64,000 nt of DNA from Sacculina carcini (taxonomy: Eukaryota; Arthropoda; Thecostraca; Sacculinidae): assembly GCA_916048095.2 (NCBI GenBank), contig OU696587.1, forward strand, positions 7,352,493-7,416,492. Direction: 5' to 3'. Each line of letters begins with the position of its first letter. The stretch's first letter is position 1. Both the position numbers and the translations under genes were made by a program. Of this stretch, positions 26,354 through 39,399 are shown in pieces. Under the pieces are notes generated by a model, which did no database searches, was not told the origin of the DNA, and saw only the letters and a list, made by a program, of their open reading frames with translations.

Positions 26354-27211
26354 TTACTTAAGTGTTACCTAAGTGTGCCCTAACTGTTACCTACGTGTGC
26401 CCTAAGTGTAGCCTAAGTGTTACCTAAGTGTTACCTAAGTGTTACCTAAGTGTTACCTAAGTGTACCCTAAGTGTACCCTAAGTGTTACCTAAGTGTTAC
26501 CTAAGTGTTACCTAAGTGTTACCTAATTGTGCCCTAAGTGTGCCCTAAGTGTGCCCTAAGTGTTACCCAAGTGTGCCCTAAGTGTTACCTATGTGTGCCC
26601 TAAGTGTTACCTAAGTGTGCCCTAAGTGTTACCTAAGTGTGCCCTAAGTGTTACCTAAGTGTGCCCTAAGTGTGCCCTAAGTGTTACCTAAGTGTGCCCT
26701 AAGTGTTACCTAAGTGTGCCCTAAGTGTTACCTAAGTGTGCCCTAAGTGTTACCTAAGTGTGCCCTAAGTGTTACCTAAGTGTGCCCTAAGTGTTACCTA
26801 AGTGTGCCCTAAGTGTTACCTAAGTGTGCCCTAAGTGTGCCCTAAGTGTGCCCTAAGTGTTACCTAAGTGTGCCCTAACTGTTACCTAAGTGTTACCTAA
26901 GTGTTACCTAAGTGTTACCTAAGTGTTACCTAAGTGTGCCCTAAGTGTTACCTAAGTGTGCCCTAAGTGTTACCTAAGTGTGCCCTAAGTGTTACCTAAG
27001 TGTGCCCTAACTGTTACCTAAGTGTGCCCTAACTGTTACCTAAGTGTTACCTAAGTGTTACCTAAGTGTGCCCTAAGTGTTACCTAAGTGTGCCCTAACT
27101 GTTACCTAAGTGTGCCCTAACTGTTACCTAAGTGTTACCTAAGTGTTACCTAAGTGTGCCCTAAGTGTTACCTAAGTGTGCCCTAACTGTTACCTAAGTG
27201 TGCCCTAAGTG
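26354..27211. repeat. 858-bp sub-cassette (78 units)
   Basis: The span from landmark to landmark. It holds TAGCC, four A-types, two TACCC, four A-types with CTAATTG, three G-types, CCCAAGTG, CTATGTG and then alternating units. Other 858-bp copies lie at 30787-31644, 31645-32502 and 36078-36935. Two 880-bp relatives at 27212-28091 and 32503-33382 have a different right half carrying CCCCAACTG and GTATGCC/TTGCC. Confidence 0.85.
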
Positions 27212-29939
27212 TTACTTAAGTGTTACCTAAGTGTGCCCTAACTGTTACCTACGTGTGCCCTAAGTGTAGCCTAAGTGTTACCTAAGTGTTACCTAAGTGT
27301 TACCTAAGTGTTACCTAAGTGTACCCTAAGTGTACCCTAAGTGTTACCTAAGTGTTACCTAAGTGTTACCTAAGTGTTACCTAAGTGTGCCCTAAGTGTG
27401 CCCTAAGTGTGCCCTAAGTGTTACCCAAGTGTGCCCTAAGTGTTACCTATGTGTGCCCTAAGTGTTACCTAAGTGTGCCCTAAGTGTTACCTAAGTGTGC
27501 CCTAAGTGTTACCTAAGTGTGCCCTAAGTGTTACCTAACTGTGCCCCAACTGTTACCCAAGTGTTACCTAAGTGTTACCTAAGTGTGCCCTAAGTGTTAC
27601 CTAACTGTTACCTAAGTGTTACCTAAGTGTTACCTAAGTGTGCCCTAAGTGTGCCCTAAGTGTTACCTAAGTGTTACCTAAGTGTGCCCTAAGTGTGCCC
27701 TAAGTGTTACCTAAGTATGCCCTAAGTGTTGCCTAAGTGTGCCCTAAGTGTTACCTAAGTGTGCCCTAAGTGTGCCCTAAGTGTTACCTAAGTGTGCCCT
27801 AAGTGTTACCTAAGTGTGCCCTAAGTGTGCCCTAAGTGTGCCCTAAGTGTGCCCTAAGTGTGCCCTAAGTGTTACCTAAGTGTGCCCTAACTGTTACCTA
27901 AGTGTGCCCTAACTGTTACCTAAGTGTTACCTAAGTGTTACCTAAGTGTGCCCTAAGTGTTACCTAAGTGTGCCCTAACTGTTACCTAAGTGTGCCCTAA
28001 CTGTTACCTAAGTGTTACCTAAGTGTTACCTAAGTGTGCCCTAAGTGTTACCTAAGTGTGCCCTAACTGTTACCTAAGTGTGCCCTAAGTGTTACTTAAG
28101 TGTTACCTAAGTGTGCCCTAACTGTTACCTACGTGTGCCCTAAGTGTAGCCTAAGTGTTACCTAAGTGTTACCTAAGTGTTACCTAAGTGTTACCTAAGT
28201 GTACCCTAAGTGTACCCTAAGTGTTACCTAAGTGTTACCTAAGTGTTACCTAAGTGTTACCTAATTGTGCCCTAAGTGTGCCCTAAGTGTGCCCTAAGTG
28301 TTACCCAAGTGTGCCCTAAGTGTTACCTATGTGTGCCCTAAGTGTTACCTAAGTGTGCCCTAAGTGTTACCTAAGTGTGCCCTAAGTGTTACCTAAGTGT
28401 GCCCTAAGTGTTACCTAACTGTGCCCCAACTGTTACCCAAGTGTTACCTAAGTGTTACCTAAGTGTGCCCTAAGTGTTACCTAACTGTTACCTAAGTGTT
28501 ACCTAAGTGTTACCTAAGTGTGCCCTAAGTGTGCCCTAAGTGTTACCTAAGTGTGCCCTAAGTGTTACCTAAGTGTGCCCTAAGTGTTACCTAAGTGTGC
28601 CCTAAGTGTTACCTAAGTGTGCCCTAAGTGTTACCTAAGTGTGCCCTAAGTGTGCCCTAAGTGTGCCCTAAGTGTGCCCTAAGTGTGCCCTAAGTGTTAC
28701 CTAAGTGTGCCCTAACTGTTACCTAAGTGTTACCTAAGTGTTACCTAAGTGTTACCTAAGTGTTACCTAAGTGTGCCCTAAGTGTTACCTAAGTGTGCCC
28801 TAAGTGTTACCTAAGTGTGCCCTAAGTGTTACCTAAGTGTGCCCTAACTGTTACCTAAGTGTGCCCTAACTGTTACCTAAGTGTGCCCTAACTGTTACCT
28901 AAGTGTGCCCTAAGTGTTACCTAAGTGTTACCTAAGTGTGCCCTAACTGTTACCTAAGTGTGCCCTAAGTGTTACCTAAGTGTGCCCTAAGTGTTACCTA
29001 AGTGTTACCTAAGTGTACCCTAAGTGTACCCTAAGTGTTACCTAAGTGTTACCTAAGTGTTACCTAAGTGTTACCTAATTGTGCCCTAAGTGTGCCCTAA
29101 GTGTGCCCTAAGTGTTACCCAAGTGTGCCCTAAGTGTTACCTATGTGTGCCCTAAGTGTTACCTAAGTGTGCCCTAAGTGTTACCTAAGTGTGCCCTAAG
29201 TGTTACCTAAGTGTGCCCTAAGTGTTACCTAACTGTGCCCCAACTGTTACCCAAGTGTTACCTAAGTGTTACCTAAGTGTGCCCTAAGTGTTACCTAACT
29301 GTTACCTAAGTGTTACCTAAGTGTTACCTAAGTGTGCCCTAAGTGTGCCCTAAGTGTTACCTAAGTGTTACCTAAGTGTGCCCTAAGTGTGCCCTAAGTG
29401 TTACCTAAGTATGCCCTAAGTGTTGCCTAAGTGTGCCCTAAGTGTTACCTAAGTGTGCCCTAAGTGTGCCCTAAGTGTTACCTAAGTGTGCCCTAAGTGT
29501 TACCCAAGTGTGCCCTAAGTGTTACCTAAGTGTATCCTAAGTGTTACCTAAGTGTTACCTAAGTGTTACCTAAGTGTTACCCAAGTGTTACCTAAGTGTT
29601 ACCCAAGTGTTACCTAAGTGTGCCCTAAGTGTGCCCTAAGTGTTACCTAAGTGTGCCCTAAGTGTTACCTAAGTGTGCCCTAAGTGTTACCTAAGTGTGC
29701 CCTAAGTGTGCCCTAAGTGTTACCTAAGTGTGCCCTAAGTGTTACCTAAGTGTGCCCTAAGTGTTACCTAAGTGTGCCCTAAGTGTTACCTAAGTGTGCC
29801 CTAAGTGTTACCTAAGTGTGCCCTAAGTGTTACCTAAGTGTGCCCTAAGTGTGCCCTAAGTGTGCCCTAAGTGTTACCTAAGTGTGCCCTAACTGTTACC
29901 TAAGTGTTACCTAAGTGTTACCTAAGTGTTACCTAAGTG

Positions 29940-29950
29940 TTACCTAGGTG
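29940..29950. other. Private CTAGGTG monomer, HOR copy 1
   Basis: TTACCTAGGTG is seen only here and at 35,231-35,241, exactly 5,291 bp apart. It shows that the two HOR copies share a recent common template. Confidence 0.92.
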
Positions 29951-31500
29951 TGCCCTAAGTGTTACCTAAGTGTGCCCTAAGTGTTACCTAAGTGTGCCCT
30001 AAGTGTTACCTAAGTGTGCCCTAACTGTTACCTAAGTGTGCCCTAACTGTTACCTAAGTGTGCCCTAACTGTTACCTAAGTGTGCCCTAAGTGTTACCTA
30101 AGTGTTACCTAAGTGTGCCCTAACTGTTACCTAAGTGTGCCCTAACTGTTACCTAAGTGTGCCCTAAGTGTGCCCTAACTGTTACCTAAGTGTGCCCTAA
30201 GTGTTACCTAAGTGTGCCCTAAGTGTTACCTAAGTGTTACCTAAGTGTGCCCTAACTGTTACCTAAGTGTGCCCTAACTGTTACCTAAGTGTGCCCTAAG
30301 TGTTACCTAAGTGTTACCTAAGTGTGCCCTAAGTGTTACCTAAGTGTGCCCTAAGTGTGCCCTAAGTGTTACCTAAGTGTGCCCTAAGTGTTACCTAAGT
30401 GTGCCCTAAGTGTTACCTAAGTGTGCCCTAAGTGTTACCTAAGTGTGCCCTAAGTGTTACCTAAGTGTGCCCTAAGTGTTACCTAAGTGTGCCCTAAGTG
30501 TGCCCTAAGTGTGCCCTAAGTGTTACCTAAGTGTGCCCTAACTGTTACCTAAGTGTTACCTAAGTGTTACCTAAGTGTTACCTAAGTGTTACCTAAGTGT
30601 GCCCTAAGTGTTACCTAAGTGTGCCCTAAGTGTTACCTAAGTGTGCCCTAAGTGTTACCTAAGTGTGCCCTAACTGTTACCTAAGTGTGCCCTAACTGTT
30701 ACCTAAGTGTTACCTAAGTGTTACCTAAGTGTGCCCTAAGTGTTACCTAAGTGTGCCCTAACTGTTACCTAAGTGTGCCCTAAGTGTTACTTAAGTGTTA
30801 CCTAAGTGTGCCCTAACTGTTACCTACGTGTGCCCTAAGTGTAGCCTAAGTGTTACCTAAGTGTTACCTAAGTGTTACCTAAGTGTTACCTAAGTGTACC
30901 CTAAGTGTACCCTAAGTGTTACCTAAGTGTTACCTAAGTGTTACCTAAGTGTTACCTAATTGTGCCCTAAGTGTGCCCTAAGTGTGCCCTAAGTGTTACC
31001 CAAGTGTGCCCTAAGTGTTACCTATGTGTGCCCTAAGTGTTACCTAAGTGTGCCCTAAGTGTTACCTAAGTGTGCCCTAAGTGTTACCTAAGTGTGCCCT
31101 AAGTGTGCCCTAAGTGTTACCTAAGTGTGCCCTAAGTGTTACCTAAGTGTGCCCTAAGTGTTACCTAAGTGTGCCCTAAGTGTTACCTAAGTGTGCCCTA
31201 AGTGTTACCTAAGTGTGCCCTAAGTGTTACCTAAGTGTGCCCTAAGTGTTACCTAAGTGTGCCCTAAGTGTGCCCTAAGTGTGCCCTAAGTGTTACCTAA
31301 GTGTGCCCTAACTGTTACCTAAGTGTTACCTAAGTGTTACCTAAGTGTTACCTAAGTGTTACCTAAGTGTGCCCTAAGTGTTACCTAAGTGTGCCCTAAG
31401 TGTTACCTAAGTGTGCCCTAAGTGTTACCTAAGTGTGCCCTAACTGTTACCTAAGTGTGCCCTAACTGTTACCTAAGTGTTACCTAAGTGTTACCTAAGT

Positions 31501-34500
31501 GTGCCCTAAGTGTTACCTAAGTGTGCCCTAACTGTTACCTAAGTGTGCCCTAACTGTTACCTAAGTGTTACCTAAGTGTTACCTAAGTGTGCCCTAAGTG
31601 TTACCTAAGTGTGCCCTAACTGTTACCTAAGTGTGCCCTAAGTGTTACTTAAGTGTTACCTAAGTGTGCCCTAACTGTTACCTACGTGTGCCCTAAGTGT
31701 AGCCTAAGTGTTACCTAAGTGTTACCTAAGTGTTACCTAAGTGTTACCTAAGTGTACCCTAAGTGTACCCTAAGTGTTACCTAAGTGTTACCTAAGTGTT
31801 ACCTAAGTGTTACCTAATTGTGCCCTAAGTGTGCCCTAAGTGTGCCCTAAGTGTTACCCAAGTGTGCCCTAAGTGTTACCTATGTGTGCCCTAAGTGTTA
31901 CCTAAGTGTGCCCTAAGTGTTACCTAAGTGTGCCCTAAGTGTTACCTAAGTGTGCCCTAAGTGTGCCCTAAGTGTTACCTAAGTGTGCCCTAAGTGTTAC
32001 CTAAGTGTGCCCTAAGTGTTACCTAAGTGTGCCCTAAGTGTTACCTAAGTGTGCCCTAAGTGTTACCTAAGTGTGCCCTAAGTGTTACCTAAGTGTGCCC
32101 TAAGTGTTACCTAAGTGTGCCCTAAGTGTGCCCTAAGTGTGCCCTAAGTGTTACCTAAGTGTGCCCTAACTGTTACCTAAGTGTTACCTAAGTGTTACCT
32201 AAGTGTTACCTAAGTGTTACCTAAGTGTGCCCTAAGTGTTACCTAAGTGTGCCCTAAGTGTTACCTAAGTGTGCCCTAAGTGTTACCTAAGTGTGCCCTA
32301 ACTGTTACCTAAGTGTGCCCTAACTGTTACCTAAGTGTTACCTAAGTGTTACCTAAGTGTGCCCTAAGTGTTACCTAAGTGTGCCCTAACTGTTACCTAA
32401 GTGTGCCCTAACTGTTACCTAAGTGTTACCTAAGTGTTACCTAAGTGTGCCCTAAGTGTTACCTAAGTGTGCCCTAACTGTTACCTAAGTGTGCCCTAAG
32501 TGTTACTTAAGTGTTACCTAAGTGTGCCCTAACTGTTACCTACGTGTGCCCTAAGTGTAGCCTAAGTGTTACCTAAGTGTTACCTAAGTGTGACCTAAGT
32601 GTTACCTAAGTGTACCCTAAGTGTACCCTAAGTGTTACCTAAGTGTTACCTAAGTGTTACCTAAGTGTTACCTAATTGTGCCCTAAGTGTGCCCTAAGTG
32701 TGCCCTAAGTGTTACCCAAGTGTGCCCTAAGTGTTACCTATGTGTGCCCTAAGTGTTACCTAAGTGTGCCCTAAGTGTTACCTAAGTGTGCCCTAAGTGT
32801 TACCTAAGTGTGCCCTAAGTGTTACCTAACTGTGCCCCAACTGTTACCCAAGTGTTACCTAAGTGTTACCTAAGTGTGCCCTAAGTGTTACCTAACTGTT
32901 ACCTAAGTGTTACCTAAGTGTTACCTAAGTGTGCCCTAAGTGTGCCCTAAGTGTTACCTAAGTGTTACCTAAGTGTGCCCTAAGTGTGCCCTAAGTGTTA
33001 CCTAAGTATGCCCTAAGTGTTGCCTAAGTGTGCCCTAAGTGTTACCTAAGTGTGCCCTAAGTGTGCCCTAAGTGTTACCTAAGTGTGCCCTAAGTGTTAC
33101 CTAAGTGTGCCCTAAGTGTGCCCTAAGTGTGCCCTAAGTGTGCCCTAAGTGTGCCCTAAGTGTTACCTAAGTGTGCCCTAACTGTTACCTAAGTGTGCCC
33201 TAACTGTTACCTAAGTGTTACCTAAGTGTTACCTAAGTGTGCCCTAAGTGTTACCTAAGTGTGCCCTAACTGTTACCTAAGTGTGCCCTAACTGTTACCT
33301 AAGTGTTACCTAAGTGTTACCTAAGTGTGCCCTAAGTGTTACCTAAGTGTGCCCTAACTGTTACCTAAGTGTGCCCTAAGTGTTACTTAAGTGTTACCTA
33401 AGTGTGCCCTAACTGTTACCTACGTGTGCCCTAAGTGTAGCCTAAGTGTTACCTAAGTGTTACCTAAGTGTTACCTAAGTGTTACCTAAGTGTACCCTAA
33501 GTGTACCCTAAGTGTTACCTAAGTGTTACCTAAGTGTTACCTAAGTGTTACCTAATTGTGCCCTAAGTGTGCCCTAAGTGTGCCCTAAGTGTTACCCAAG
33601 TGTGCCCTAAGTGTTACCTATGTGTGCCCTAAGTGTTACCTAAGTGTGCCCTAAGTGTTACCTAAGTGTGCCCTAAGTGTTACCTAAGTGTGCCCTAAGT
33701 GTTACCTAACTGTGCCCCAACTGTTACCCAAGTGTTACCTAAGTGTTACCTAAGTGTGCCCTAAGTGTTACCTAACTGTTACCTAAGTGTTACCTAAGTG
33801 TTACCTAAGTGTGCCCTAAGTGTGCCCTAAGTGTTACCTAAGTGTGCCCTAAGTGTTACCTAAGTGTGCCCTAAGTGTTACCTAAGTGTGCCCTAAGTGT
33901 TACCTAAGTGTGCCCTAAGTGTTACCTAAGTGTGCCCTAAGTGTGCCCTAAGTGTGCCCTAAGTGTGCCCTAAGTGTGCCCTAAGTGTTACCTAAGTGTG
34001 CCCTAACTGTTACCTAAGTGTTACCTAAGTGTTACCTAAGTGTTACCTAAGTGTTACCTAAGTGTGCCCTAAGTGTTACCTAAGTGTGCCCTAAGTGTTA
34101 CCTAAGTGTGCCCTAAGTGTTACCTAAGTGTGCCCTAACTGTTACCTAAGTGTGCCCTAACTGTTACCTAAGTGTGCCCTAACTGTTACCTAAGTGTGCC
34201 CTAAGTGTTACCTAAGTGTTACCTAAGTGTGCCCTAACTGTTACCTAAGTGTGCCCTAAGTGTTACCTAAGTGTGCCCTAAGTGTTACCTAAGTGTTACC
34301 TAAGTGTACCCTAAGTGTACCCTAAGTGTTACCTAAGTGTTACCTAAGTGTTACCTAAGTGTTACCTAATTGTGCCCTAAGTGTGCCCTAAGTGTGCCCT
34401 AAGTGTTACCCAAGTGTGCCCTAAGTGTTACCTATGTGTGCCCTAAGTGTTACCTAAGTGTGCCCTAAGTGTTACCTAAGTGTGCCCTAAGTGTTACCTA

Positions 34501-36791
34501 AGTGTGCCCTAAGTGTTACCTAACTGTGCCCCAACTGTTACCCAAGTGTTACCTAAGTGTTACCTAAGTGTGCCCTAAGTGTTACCTAACTGTTACCTAA
34601 GTGTTACCTAAGTGTTACCTAAGTGTGCCCTAAGTGTGCCCTAAGTGTTACCTAAGTGTTACCTAAGTGTGCCCTAAGTGTGCCCTAAGTGTTACCTAAG
34701 TATGCCCTAAGTGTTGCCTAAGTGTGCCCTAAGTGTTACCTAAGTGTGCCCTAAGTGTGCCCTAAGTGTTACCTAAGTGTGCCCTAAGTGTTACCCAAGT
34801 GTGCCCTAAGTGTTACCTAAGTGTATCCTAAGTGTTACCTAAGTGTTACCTAAGTGTTACCTAAGTGTTACCCAAGTGTTACCTAAGTGTTACCCAAGTG
34901 TTACCTAAGTGTGCCCTAAGTGTGCCCTAAGTGTTACCTAAGTGTGCCCTAAGTGTTACCTAAGTGTGCCCTAAGTGTTACCTAAGTGTGCCCTAAGTGT
35001 GCCCTAAGTGTTACCTAAGTGTGCCCTAAGTGTTACCTAAGTGTGCCCTAAGTGTTACCTAAGTGTGCCCTAAGTGTTACCTAAGTGTGCCCTAAGTGTT
35101 ACCTAAGTGTGCCCTAAGTGTTACCTAAGTGTGCCCTAAGTGTGCCCTAAGTGTGCCCTAAGTGTTACCTAAGTGTGCCCTAAGTGTTACCTAAGTGTTA
35201 CCTAAGTGTTACCTAAGTGTTACCTAAGTGTTACCTAGGTGTGCCCTAAGTGTTACCTAAGTGTGCCCTAAGTGTTACCTAAGTGTGCCCTAAGTGTTAC
35301 CTAAGTGTGCCCTAACTGTTACCTAAGTGTGCCCTAACTGTTACCTAAGTGTGCCCTAACTGTTACCTAAGTGTGCCCTAAGTGTTACCTAAGTGTTACC
35401 TAAGTGTGCCCTAACTGTTACCTAAGTGTGCCCTAACTGTTACCTAAGTGTGCCCTAAGTGTGCCCTAACTGTTACCTAAGTGTGCCCTAAGTGTTACCT
35501 AAGTGTGCCCTAAGTGTTACCTAAGTGTTACCTAAGTGTGCCCTAACTGTTACCTAAGTGTGCCCTAACTGTTACCTAAGTGTGCCCTAAGTGTTACCTA
35601 AGTGTTACCTAAGTGTGCCCTAAGTGTTACCTAAGTGTGCCCTAAGTGTGCCCTAAGTGTTACCTAAGTGTGCCCTAAGTGTTACCTAAGTGTGCCCTAA
35701 GTGTTACCTAAGTGTGCCCTAAGTGTTACCTAAGTGTGCCCTAAGTGTTACCTAAGTGTGCCCTAAGTGTTACCTAAGTGTGCCCTAAGTGTGCCCTAAG
35801 TGTGCCCTAAGTGTTACCTAAGTGTGCCCTAACTGTTACCTAAGTGTTACCTAAGTGTTACCTAAGTGTTACCTAAGTGTTACCTAAGTGTGCCCTAAGT
35901 GTTACCTAAGTGTGCCCTAAGTGTTACCTAAGTGTGCCCTAAGTGTTACCTAAGTGTGCCCTAACTGTTACCTAAGTGTGCCCTAACTGTTACCTAAGTG
36001 TTACCTAAGTGTTACCTAAGTGTGCCCTAAGTGTTACCTAAGTGTGCCCTAACTGTTACCTAAGTGTGCCCTAAGTGTTACTTAAGTGTTACCTAAGTGT
36101 GCCCTAACTGTTACCTACGTGTGCCCTAAGTGTAGCCTAAGTGTTACCTAAGTGTTACCTAAGTGTTACCTAAGTGTTACCTAAGTGTACCCTAAGTGTA
36201 CCCTAAGTGTTACCTAAGTGTTACCTAAGTGTTACCTAAGTGTTACCTAATTGTGCCCTAAGTGTGCCCTAAGTGTGCCCTAAGTGTTACCCAAGTGTGC
36301 CCTAAGTGTTACCTATGTGTGCCCTAAGTGTTACCTAAGTGTGCCCTAAGTGTTACCTAAGTGTGCCCTAAGTGTTACCTAAGTGTGCCCTAAGTGTGCC
36401 CTAAGTGTTACCTAAGTGTGCCCTAAGTGTTACCTAAGTGTGCCCTAAGTGTTACCTAAGTGTGCCCTAAGTGTTACCTAAGTGTGCCCTAAGTGTTACC
36501 TAAGTGTGCCCTAAGTGTTACCTAAGTGTGCCCTAAGTGTTACCTAAGTGTGCCCTAAGTGTGCCCTAAGTGTGCCCTAAGTGTTACCTAAGTGTGCCCT
36601 AACTGTTACCTAAGTGTTACCTAAGTGTTACCTAAGTGTTACCTAAGTGTTACCTAAGTGTGCCCTAAGTGTTACCTAAGTGTGCCCTAAGTGTTACCTA
36701 AGTGTGCCCTAAGTGTTACCTAAGTGTGCCCTAACTGTTACCTAAGTGTGCCCTAACTGTTACCTAAGTGTTACCTAAGTGTTACCTAAGT
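31501..36791. repeat. 5,291-bp HOR (481 units), copy 2
   Basis: The second tandem copy, with the same marker ladder as copy 1. One difference seen is a TGACCTAAGTG unit at 32591 where copy 1 has an A-type. Confidence 0.9.
35231..35241. other. Private CTAGGTG monomer, HOR copy 2
   Basis: Counterpart of 29,940-29,950. A different CTAGGTG, on a G-type unit, is at 22,669-22,679 and is unrelated by position. Confidence 0.92.
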
Positions 36792-37250
36792 GTGCCCTAA
36801 GTGTTACCTAAGTGTGCCCTAACTGTTACCTAAGTGTGCCCTAACTGTTACCTAAGTGTTACCTAAGTGTTACCTAAGTGTGCCCTAAGTGTTACCTAAG
36901 TGTGCCCTAACTGTTACCTAAGTGTGCCCTAAGTGTTACTTAAGTGTTACCTAAGTGTGCCCTAACTGTTACCTACGTGTGCCCTAAGTGTAGCCTAAGT
37001 GTTACCTAAGTGTTACCTAAGTGTTACCTAAGTGTTACCTAAGTGTACCCTAAGTGTACCCTAAGTGTTACCTAAGTGTTACCTAAGTGTTACCTAAGTG
37101 TTACCTAATTGTGCCCTAAGTGTGCCCTAAGTGTGCCCTAAGTGTTACCCAAGTGTGACCTAAGTGTTACCTATGTGTGCCCTAAGTGTTACCTAAGTGT
37201 GCCCTAAGTGTTACCTAAGTGTGCCCTAAGTGTTACCTAAGTGTGCCCTA
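36792..37250. repeat. Partial third copy of the 5,291-bp HOR
   Basis: The order matches copy 2 up to about 31,960/37,250, where one has consecutive G-types and the other goes into A-type then CTAACTG. Beyond that the sequence follows the 24.8-26.4 kb segment at offset 12,463 instead. A TGACCTAAGTG unit at 37156 marks it. Confidence 0.75.
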
Positions 37251-39399
37251 AGTGTTACCTAACTGTGCCCCAACTGTTACCCAAGTGTTACCTAAGTGTT
37301 ACCTAAGTGTGCCCTAAGTGTTACCTAACTGTTACCTAAGTGTTACCTAAGTGTTACCTAAGTGTGCCCTAAGTGTGCCCTAAGTGTTACCTAAGTGTTA
37401 CCTAAGTGTGCCCTAAGTGTGCCCTAAGTGTTACCTAAGTATGCCCTAAGTGTTGCCTAAGTGTGCCCTAAGTGTTACCTAAGTGTGCCCTAAGTGTGCC
37501 CTAAGTGTTACCTAAGTGTGCCCTAAGTGTTACCCAAGTGTGCCCTAAGTGTTACCTAAGTGTATCCTAAGTGTTACCTAAGTGTTACCTAAGTGTTACC
37601 TAAGTGTTACCCAAGTGTTACCTAAGTGTTACCCAAGTGTTACCTAAGTGTGCCCTAAGTGTGCCCTAAGTGTTACCTAAGTGTGCCCTAAGTGTTACCT
37701 AAGTGTGCCCTAAGTGTTACCTAAGTGTGCCCTAAGTGTGCCCTAAGTGTTACCTAAGTGTGCCCTAAGTGTTACCTAAGTGTGCCCTAAGTGTTACCTA
37801 AGTGTGCCCTAAGTGTTACCTAAGTGTGCCCTAAGTGTTACCTAAGTGTGCCCTAAGTGTTACCTAAGTGTGCCCTAAGTGTGCCCTAAGTGTGCCCTAA
37901 GTGTTACCTAAGTGTGCCCTAACTGTTACCTAAGTGTTACCTAAGTGTTACCTAAGTGTTACCTAAGTGTTACCTAAGTGTGCCCTAAGTGTTACCTAAG
38001 TGTGCCCTAAGTGTTACCTAAGTGTGCCCTAAGTGTTACCTAAGTGTGCCCTAACTGTTACCTAAGTGTGCCCTAACTGTTACCTAAGTGTGCCCTAACT
38101 GTTACCTAAGTGTGCCCTAAGTGTTACCTAAGTGTTACCTAAGTGTGCCCTAACTGTTACCTAAGTGTGCCCTAACTGTTACCTAAGTGTGCCCTAAGTG
38201 TGCCCTAACTGTTACCTAAGTGTGCCCTAAGTGTTACCTAAGTGTGCCCTAAGTGTTACCTAAGTGTTACCTAAGTGTGCCCTAACTGTTACCTAAGTGT
38301 GCCCTAACTGTTACCTAAGTGTGCCCTAAGTGTTACCTAAGTGTTACCTAAGTGTGCCCTAAGTGTTACCTAAGTGTGCCCTAAGTGTGCCCTAAGTGTT
38401 ACCTAAGTGTGCCCTAAGTGTTACCTAAGTGTGCCCTAAGTGTTACCTAAGTGTGCCCTAAGTGTTACCTAAGTGTGCCCTAAGTGTTACCTAAGTGTGC
38501 CCTAAGTGTTACCTAAGTGTGCCCTAAGTGTGCCCTAAGTGTGCCCTAAGTGTTACCTAAGTGTGCCCTAACTGTTACCTAAGTGTTACCTAAGTGTTAC
38601 CTAAGTGTTACCTAAGTGTTACCTAAGTGTGCCCTAAGTGTTACCTAAGTGTGCCCTAAGTGTTACCTAAGTGTGCCCTAAGTGTTACCTAAGTGTGCCC
38701 TAACTGTTACCTAAGTGTGCCCTAACTGTTACCTAAGTGTTACCTAAGTGTTACCTAAGTGTGCCTTAAGTGTTACCTAAGTGTGCCCTAACTGTTACCT
38801 AAGTGTGCCCTAAGTGTTACTTAAGTGTTACCTAAGTGTGCCCTAACTGTTACCTACGTGTGCCCTAAGTGTAGCCTAAGTGTTACCTAAGTGTTACCTA
38901 AGTGTTACCTAAGTGTTACCTAAGTGTACCCTAAGTGTACCCTAAGTGTTACCTAAGTGTTACCTAAGTGTTACCTAAGTGTTACCTAATTGTGCCCTAA
39001 GTGTGCCCTAAGTGTGCCCTAAGTGTTACCCAAGTGTGCCCTAAGTGTTACCTATGTGTGCCCTAAGTGTTACCTAAGTGTGCCCTAAGTGTTACCTAAG
39101 TGTGCCCTAAGTGTTACCTAAGTGTGCCCTAAGTGTTACCTAACTGTGCCCCAACTGTTACCCAAGTGTTACCTAAGTGTTACCTAAGTGTGCCCTAAGT
39201 GTTACCTAAGTGTGCCCTAAGTGTTACCTAAGTGTTACCTAAGTGTGCCCTAAGTGTGCCCTAAGTGTTACCTAACTGTTACCTAAGTGTGCCCTAAGTG
39301 TGCCCTAAGTGTTACCTAAGTGTGCCCTAAGTGTTACCTAAGTGTGCCCTAAGTGTTACCTAAGTGTGCCCTAAGTGTTACCTAAGTGTGCCCTAAGTG

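Larger units (their letters stand above)
26210..31500. repeat. 5,291-bp HOR (481 units), copy 1
   Basis: It pairs with 31,501-36,791: landmarks 26392/31683, 27250/32541, 28130/33421, 30825/36116 and 31683/36974; GTATGCC 27715/33006 and 29409/34700; TATCC 29532/34823; and the private CTAGGTG unit 29940/35231. All are exactly 5,291 bp apart. Homology starts near 26,210; upstream of that the monomer order no longer matches. Confidence 0.9.

Noticed and set aside
26210-37250. HOR copies as assembly artefacts
   Set aside because: Not fully excluded, but the copies differ by single-unit changes (for example TGACC at 32591), which argues against simple duplication of the same reads.
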